Source: Candidatus Pelagibacter communis
GTDB taxonomy: Bacteria > Pseudomonadota > Alphaproteobacteria > Pelagibacterales > Pelagibacteraceae
Reading direction: 5' to 3'
Length of the DNA: 64,000 nucleotides
Assembly (NCBI RefSeq): GCF_001180025.1
Contig: NZ_CVSK01000067.1
Location: 62,001-126,000, forward strand
In this document: positions 59,511 to 64,000 of the stretch, one piece after another
How positions within the stretch are numbered: the first letter of the stretch is position 1
Layout of the letters: each line of letters begins with the position of its first letter
The notes under the pieces: model-generated
Seen by the model: only the letters and a program-made list of their open reading frames with translations
Database searches by the model: none
Told to the model about the DNA's origin: nothing
Made by a program: the position numbers and the translations under genes

Positions 59511-60953
59511 TTAGATTTTTAAGCCCATGTGAGTATATTTCACATTTAGATAATCTTTGATTGCACCTGATCCACCTTCACGACCATAACCAGTTTGTTT
59601 TATCCCTCCAAATGGTGCTTCAGCAATAGCAACAACACCAGTATTAACCGCAACACAACCAGACTCTAGTTTTTCAGATCCAATATGAGCTTTATCCATA
59701 GAATTAGTATATAAATAACTACATAATCCTAAGTCATTATCATTTGCTCTTTCAATTACTTCATCAAAAGTTTTAAAAGTTAAAATTGGAACTAGTGGAC
59801 CGAAAGGCTCTTCTTTCATAATTGTAAAATTATCTTTAACATCATCAAAAACTGTCGGTTCATAATAATATCCCTTATTGAAACCAGAAGGTCTTTGTCC
59901 ACCCATTAACACTTTAGCTCCTTCTTTTTTAGTAGTTTCAACTAGTTTTTCTATTTCTTCCAATCTCTTAGCAGTAGTTAAAGGACCCAGATCCACACCT
60001 TCGTCCATACCGTTTCCAATTTTTAATTTTTTTGCTCTTTCGATAAAAGCATCAACAAACTCATCTTTTCTATTTTCTTGAATATAAAATCTATTTGGTG
60101 AAATACAGACTTGACCGTTATTTCTAAATTTACCGGTTATAGCTATATCAGCTACTTTGTTCATATCTACGTCTTCACACACAATAAAAGGAGAGTGTCC
60201 ACTAAGCTCCATAGTGACTCTTTGAACTTTATCAGCTGCTTTTTTTAAAATAATTTTACCAACTCTAGTCGATCCAGTAACTGAAACTTTTTTAATTATA
60301 TCAGACTCCATTAATTCATTTGATATTTCAGCAGGATCACCTGATAAAAGACTAACAACACCATCTGGTACACCAGCTTCTTTGCAAATGTTTACTAATT
60401 CCATTACAGCACCAGGAGTAATTACGTCTGGCTTACAAATTACAGAACATCCTGCAGCTAAGGCAGTAGAAATTTTTCTAGATGCTAAAACAATTGGGAA
60501 ATTCCATGGAACTAAAGCTGCAACAACACCAACAGGCTGATAATAAACATGAACCCTTGTATCTGGAAATCTACTTTGTTGAGTTTGACCATAAATTCTT
60601 TTTGTTTCTTCAGCATTCCACTCAAAAATATCAGCTCCACCACCAACTTCACCAACTGCCTCTGCAAGAGGTTTTCCAACTTCAAGAGTTAACCATTTTG
60701 CAATAACATCTTTTTTTTCTCTCATCATATCTGCAATTTTTCTAAGCACATAAGCTCTTTGCCATGGTGCAGTGTTTTTCCAAACTTCCAAACCTTTTTC
60801 TGCAGACTTTAATGCTTTTTGTACTTCAATAGATGAAGCTTTCGAAGCTTTTCCAATTACTTCTTCAGTTGCAGGGTTGATTACATCATAAGTTTCTTTT
60901 TTTTCAGCTTGTTGCCATTTACCATCAATGAATTGTCCAAATTTTTCGTACAT
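59511..60953 (-). CDS. NAD(P)-dependent aldehyde dehydrogenase
   Basis: A 480-residue aldehyde dehydrogenase. The general base Glu is in VTMELSGHSPF and the nucleophile Cys in NNGQVCISPNRFY. Cofactor residues are in VVAALVPWNFPIV and KVSVTGSTRVGK. The C-terminal EEPFGPLVPI and FGGIKQTGYGREGG are typical of the succinate-semialdehyde/glycolaldehyde dehydrogenase group. It is the first gene of a two-gene operon with the HpaI-type aldolase. A copy of the repeated A/T-rich element lies 46-72 bases before its ATG. Confidence 0.92.
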   Translation of the reverse strand: MYEKFGQFIDGKWQQAEKKETYDVINPATEEVIGKASKASSIEVQKALKSAEKGLEVWKNTAPWQRAYVLRKIADMMREKKDVIAKWLTLEVGKPLAEAVGEVGGGADIFEWNAEETKRIYGQTQQSRFPDTRVHVYYQPVGVVAALVPWNFPIVLASRKISTALAAGCSVICKPDVITPGAVMELVNICKEAGVPDGVVSLLSGDPAEISNELMESDIIKKVSVTGSTRVGKIILKKAADKVQRVTMELSGHSPFIVCEDVDMNKVADIAITGKFRNNGQVCISPNRFYIQENRKDEFVDAFIERAKKLKIGNGMDEGVDLGPLTTAKRLEEIEKLVETTKKEGAKVLMGGQRPSGFNKGYYYEPTVFDDVKDNFTIMKEEPFGPLVPILTFKTFDEVIERANDNDLGLCSYLYTNSMDKAHIGSEKLESGCVAVNTGVVAIAEAPFGGIKQTGYGREGGSGAIKDYLNVKYTHMGLKI

Positions 60954-60998
60954 AGAAATTATTTTTAAGTTTACTTAATTAGGTTTTTTAATTTATAA

Positions 60999-61025
60999 AT
61001 AGAATTATATATAAACACTATACAT
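60999..61025 (-). promoter_or_regulatory. Repeated A/T-rich promoter element, copy 2
   Basis: On the minus strand ATGTATAG-TGTT-TATATATA-AT-TCTAT, nearly the same as the element at 57224-57251. It lies in the 92-base divergent gap between the aldehyde dehydrogenase and iolD-like genes. Confidence 0.5.
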
Positions 61026-61045
61026 ATTAAAAGATAAACATATTT

Positions 61046-62890
61046 ATGAAAAAAATTACCCTCACTTGTGCTCATGCGATAGTTAAATATTTAATTGCCC
61101 AAAAAATATTAATTAACGGCAAAAAAGAACCACTCTTTCCTGGTGTCTTTGGAATTTTTGGACATGGAAATGTAGCTTGTTTAGGTCAAGCACTAGAGGA
61201 AAATCAAAAAGAACTTCCAACATATAGAGGGCATCATGAACAAAATATGGCTCTTACAGGTATTGGCTATGCTAGAGCAAAAAGAAGACAACAAATTTTC
61301 GTAGCAACATCCTCTGTTGGACCTGGAGCAACAAATATGGTTACAGCTGCTGCAGTTGCTATGAGTAATAGGTTGCCAATATTATTTTTACCTGGAGACA
61401 CTTATGCAAACAGAATGCCAGATCCAGTATTGCAACAAGTTGAACATTTTAACAACCCAAGCACAACTGCGAACGATGCTTTTAAACCAGTAACAAGATA
61501 TTTTGATCGTATCACAAGACCTGAACAAATAATTCAATCATTTCCAATAGCAGTTCAAACAATGTTAGATCCTGCAGATTGTGGTCCTGCATGTATTGCG
61601 TTAAGTCAAGATATTCAAGGCCAAACTTTTGATTACCCAGAGGAGTTTTTTAAAGAAAGAGTTCACACAATTCGAAGACCAAGACCAGATGAATTTCAAA
61701 TTAAAGAGGCAGCAGAAAAAATTAAGTCATCTAAAAACCCAATTATAATTTCTGGTGGTGGAGTTTTTTATTCAGATGCAATGGAAGAATTAAGTCAGTT
61801 TGCAATCAAACATAATATTCCAGTTACACAAACTGTAATGGGTTATTCAACAATGAAGAGAGATCATTCTCATTACGCAGGTCAAATTGGAGGACTGGGA
61901 GGAAAAAATACAAACACATTAGCTAAAGAAACTGATCTTGCTATTGCGGTTGGCACAAAGCTTGCTGATTTTACAACAGGATCATGGGCAAATTTTGAAA
62001 ACGAAAATTTCAAGTTAGTTTCTATTAATGTATCAAGATATGATGCCAATAAACATTTAGCACAAGCGGTTGTTGGAGATGCAAAAGTTTCTTTAACTGA
62101 ACTTTCTCAAGCTTTAGGTGATTGGAAAGCAGGAGAAGATTGGAATAAAAAATCTCAAACTGAGCTTAAGTCATGGAATGAACATATAGATAAAGAGAGC
62201 GCTCCAACTAATCAGGAAGTCCCAAGTTATGTCCAAGCAATTGGTGCAATCTATAGAAATTCTGATCCAACAGATATTGCGGTTACGGCTGCAGGAGGTT
62301 TGGTTGGTGAGGTAATTCAAGTTTGGAGACCAAGAGAACTCAATACTCATGAAACAGAATGGGGTTTTAGTTGTATGAGTTATGAAATATCTGGAGCTTT
62401 AGGAATTAAAATGGCAAATCCAGATAAAGAAGTAATTTCTTTTGTAGGAGATGGATCTTATTTATTAAATAATACTGATATTTATTCTTCAGTAATCACA
62501 AAAAATAAATTGATTATAATTGTTTGTGATAACGGAGGTTTTGCAGTTATTAATAGATTGCAATTATTTAAAGGTGGTAAAGAGTACAACAACTTATTAA
62601 AGAGTTCTAATACACCTGGCTTAGTTGATGTAGATTTTGCAAAACATGCAGAAAGTATGGGTGCAAAATCTGAACACGTTACCTCAATATCAGATCTTGA
62701 GGCTGCATTTAAAAGAGCAAAAGCATCTGATGTGACTTATGTTATTTCAATTAAAACTCATGCATATAAATGGGTTGAAGGCTCATCTTTTTGGGATAGT
62801 CCAACTTTAGAAATTCCAACAACTAAGGAAAATGAAGAAGCTTTAAAACTTTATAAAGAAGGAAAAGGAAAACAAAGACAAGGTATTTAG
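61046..62890 (+). CDS. iolD: Trihydroxycyclohexane-1,2-dione acylhydrolase-like ThDP enzyme
   Basis: A 614-residue thiamine-diphosphate enzyme. The N-terminal part matches IolD closely: GVFGIFGHGNVACLGQAL, YRGHHEQNMALTGIGYARA and SSVGPGATNMVTAAAVAMS (with the ThDP-activating Glu in HEQNM). The C-terminal domain has VSFVGDGSYLLNNTDIYSSV with the metal-binding GDG. IolD opens the six-membered ring in myo-inositol catabolism. IolB, IolC and IolJ are not in the window, so the pathway is incomplete here. It is followed 6 bases later by another Gfo/Idh/MocA gene. Confidence 0.9.
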   Translation: MKKITLTCAHAIVKYLIAQKILINGKKEPLFPGVFGIFGHGNVACLGQALEENQKELPTYRGHHEQNMALTGIGYARAKRRQQIFVATSSVGPGATNMVTAAAVAMSNRLPILFLPGDTYANRMPDPVLQQVEHFNNPSTTANDAFKPVTRYFDRITRPEQIIQSFPIAVQTMLDPADCGPACIALSQDIQGQTFDYPEEFFKERVHTIRRPRPDEFQIKEAAEKIKSSKNPIIISGGGVFYSDAMEELSQFAIKHNIPVTQTVMGYSTMKRDHSHYAGQIGGLGGKNTNTLAKETDLAIAVGTKLADFTTGSWANFENENFKLVSINVSRYDANKHLAQAVVGDAKVSLTELSQALGDWKAGEDWNKKSQTELKSWNEHIDKESAPTNQEVPSYVQAIGAIYRNSDPTDIAVTAAGGLVGEVIQVWRPRELNTHETEWGFSCMSYEISGALGIKMANPDKEVISFVGDGSYLLNNTDIYSSVITKNKLIIIVCDNGGFAVINRLQLFKGGKEYNNLLKSSNTPGLVDVDFAKHAESMGAKSEHVTSISDLEAAFKRAKASDVTYVISIKTHAYKWVEGSSFWDSPTLEIPTTKENEEALKLYKEGKGKQRQGI

Positions 62891-62896
62891 CCCTTT

Positions 62897-64000
62897 ATGA
62901 ACAAAGTATTTAAAGTAGGTCTAATAGGCTGTGGGCATATTTCAGAAACTTATTTTAGAGCTCAAGAGTATTTTAATAATATTAGGATTATTAAATGTGC
63001 TGATATCAACATGGAAACAGCAAAAAAGTGTGCAATCCATTATAATATTGAAGCAGTAACTGTTGAAGAACTTTTAAAAGATAAAGAGATTGAAATAATA
63101 CTAAACCTTACAATTCCTAGAGCACATTTTGAAGTTTCAAAAATGGCCTTAGAAAATGGTAAGCATTCTTATGCCGAGAAACCTATGGCTGTTAATTTTG
63201 AAGATGGAAAAAAATTAGTTGAGCTCGCTAAAGAAAGAAATCTTTATATTGGAAATGCACCTGATACTTTTTTGGGTGGAGGTATCCAAAAAACTAGGGA
63301 GCTAATTGATAATGGAGTGATTGGTGAAATAAAATTAGGTAATGCAATTTTTGCTTTCCCAGGAGTTCAATCATATCACCCTAATCCAGAACCTTGGTTT
63401 GCTGAAAATGAAGGTGGCCCTGTAATAGATATGGGACCATATTATCTTACAGCATTAGTAAATCTAATTGGTCCAGCAAAACAAGTCCAAGGAAGATGTA
63501 CAAAAGTCTTTGAAGAAAGAGAAATTGGAATAGGTCCAAAAAAAGATCAAAAATTTAAAGTAGAAACTCCAACGACTTATCTTGCAACTATACAATTTGA
63601 AAATGATTGTATCATACAGATAACTTTATCTTTTGATGTGGTTGCTCATCAAAGAAACCATATAGAGCTTTATGGTAATAAAGGATCAATTATTGTTCCT
63701 GATCCAAATATGTTTGGAGGATCTGCTTTTGTTTCAGTAACCGCTGGCGGTAATTGGGGTGAACATAAAACAGATATGATGCCTTTAGGAAGAATTAATA
63801 TTAAAAGTCAAAGCTCAAGAGCAAATGAATCTCCAACAAATGCAAATTATAGAGGAGCTGGTCTATCAGAGATGGCTTATGCAATTGAAAATAATTTAGA
63901 ACATAGATGTAATGGAGAGCTTTCTTTGCATGTTTTAGATATCATAGACTCAACAATGAGAGCGTCTCAAACAGGTATTCCGCAAGAAATAAAGACAACT
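62897..64000 (+). CDS. Gfo/Idh/MocA family oxidoreductase, cut by window end
   Basis: The reading frame is open for 368 codons to the right edge, so the C-terminus is missing or nearly complete. It starts MNKVFKVGLIGCGHISETYF (GxGxxS NAD motif), has the EKP motif SYAEKPMAVNF near residue 95, and GGPVIDMGPYYLTALVNLIG with catalytic-region residues. It lies 6 bases after iolD in the same direction and is probably co-transcribed. An inositol or related polyol dehydrogenase is likely; it differs from the IolG-like gene at 44310. Confidence 0.88.
   Translation, partial: MNKVFKVGLIGCGHISETYFRAQEYFNNIRIIKCADINMETAKKCAIHYNIEAVTVEELLKDKEIEIILNLTIPRAHFEVSKMALENGKHSYAEKPMAVNFEDGKKLVELAKERNLYIGNAPDTFLGGGIQKTRELIDNGVIGEIKLGNAIFAFPGVQSYHPNPEPWFAENEGGPVIDMGPYYLTALVNLIGPAKQVQGRCTKVFEEREIGIGPKKDQKFKVETPTTYLATIQFENDCIIQITLSFDVVAHQRNHIELYGNKGSIIVPDPNMFGGSAFVSVTAGGNWGEHKTDMMPLGRINIKSQSSRANESPTNANYRGAGLSEMAYAIENNLEHRCNGELSLHVLDIIDSTMRASQTGIPQEIKTT

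Noticed and set aside
1-64000. tRNA, rRNA, CRISPR, insertion sequence or prophage genes
   Set aside because: I read all intergenic gaps and found no cloverleaf-like sequence, regularly spaced repeats or transposase/integrase-like protein.

Overview
The window looks like chromosome of a streamlined marine alphaproteobacterium of the SAR11 clade (Pelagibacterales, Candidatus Pelagibacter-like). This is inferred from very A/T-rich DNA, strong use of A/T-ending codons, almost no intergenic space (many 1-8 base overlaps such as TAATG and ATGA), an IscR-led suf operon, thiS-thiG, and a tandem SAM-II/SAM-V-like riboswitch before a homocysteine methyltransferase, an arrangement described in SAR11. 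I see no tRNA, rRNA, insertion sequence, prophage or CRISPR array, and no gene-free stretch above 300 bases.

Region 1 (1-12.5 kb) is housekeeping: accB (cut by the window edge), aroQ, thiS-thiG, an RNase E/G-type nuclease that lacks the usual zinc-link cysteines, a class A penicillin-binding protein, prfB with its programmed +1 frameshift, a large AsmA/YhdP-like protein, tyrS, anmK and an alpha/beta hydrolase. Region 2 (12.5-19 kb) is the Fe-S assembly operon iscR-sufB-sufC-sufD-sufS-sufU-sufT-sufA behind a near-consensus IscR operator, followed by a small unrecognised ORF. Region 3 (19-25.7 kb) holds glnA, a YbaK-type editing protein, an EamA transporter, the riboswitch-controlled homocysteine methyltransferase, a 2OG-Fe oxygenase-like protein, a TauE-type exporter, moaB, a DUF1244 protein and coxG.

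Region 4 (25.1-35.2 kb) is a molybdenum block. A form II carbon-monoxide-dehydrogenase-like hydroxylase (coxG, coxS, coxL, coxM) with maturation proteins (a split XdhC/CoxI pair and a MobA/MocA-like nucleotidyltransferase) faces an opposing operon moaA-moaC-moaD-moaE-msrP-msrQ. The second operon makes the cofactor and one of its users together. A long hairpin with a competing pairing partner lies directly in front of moaA.

Region 5 (35.4-42.4 kb) is a sugar locus: MalK-type ATPase, binding protein, two permeases, and GH4 and GH1 glycosidases. This would let the cell import and hydrolyse glycosides internally. Region 6 (42.4-64 kb) is a catabolic block: aldo/keto reductase, SDR, IolG, IolE and IolD homologues, several Gfo/Idh/MocA and 2-hydroxyacid dehydrogenases, a TRAP transporter, a diheme peroxidase-like protein with no visible start codon, two 2OG-type oxygenases, a ketopantoate-reductase-like protein, a homologue of human C11orf54 (DUF1907), a MarR-like regulator, an HpaI-type aldolase and an aldehyde dehydrogenase. 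An A/T-rich element is repeated in two divergent promoters of this block and is a candidate operator. The substrate of this block cannot be read from the sequence; inositol-like polyols or sugar acids are the best guess.
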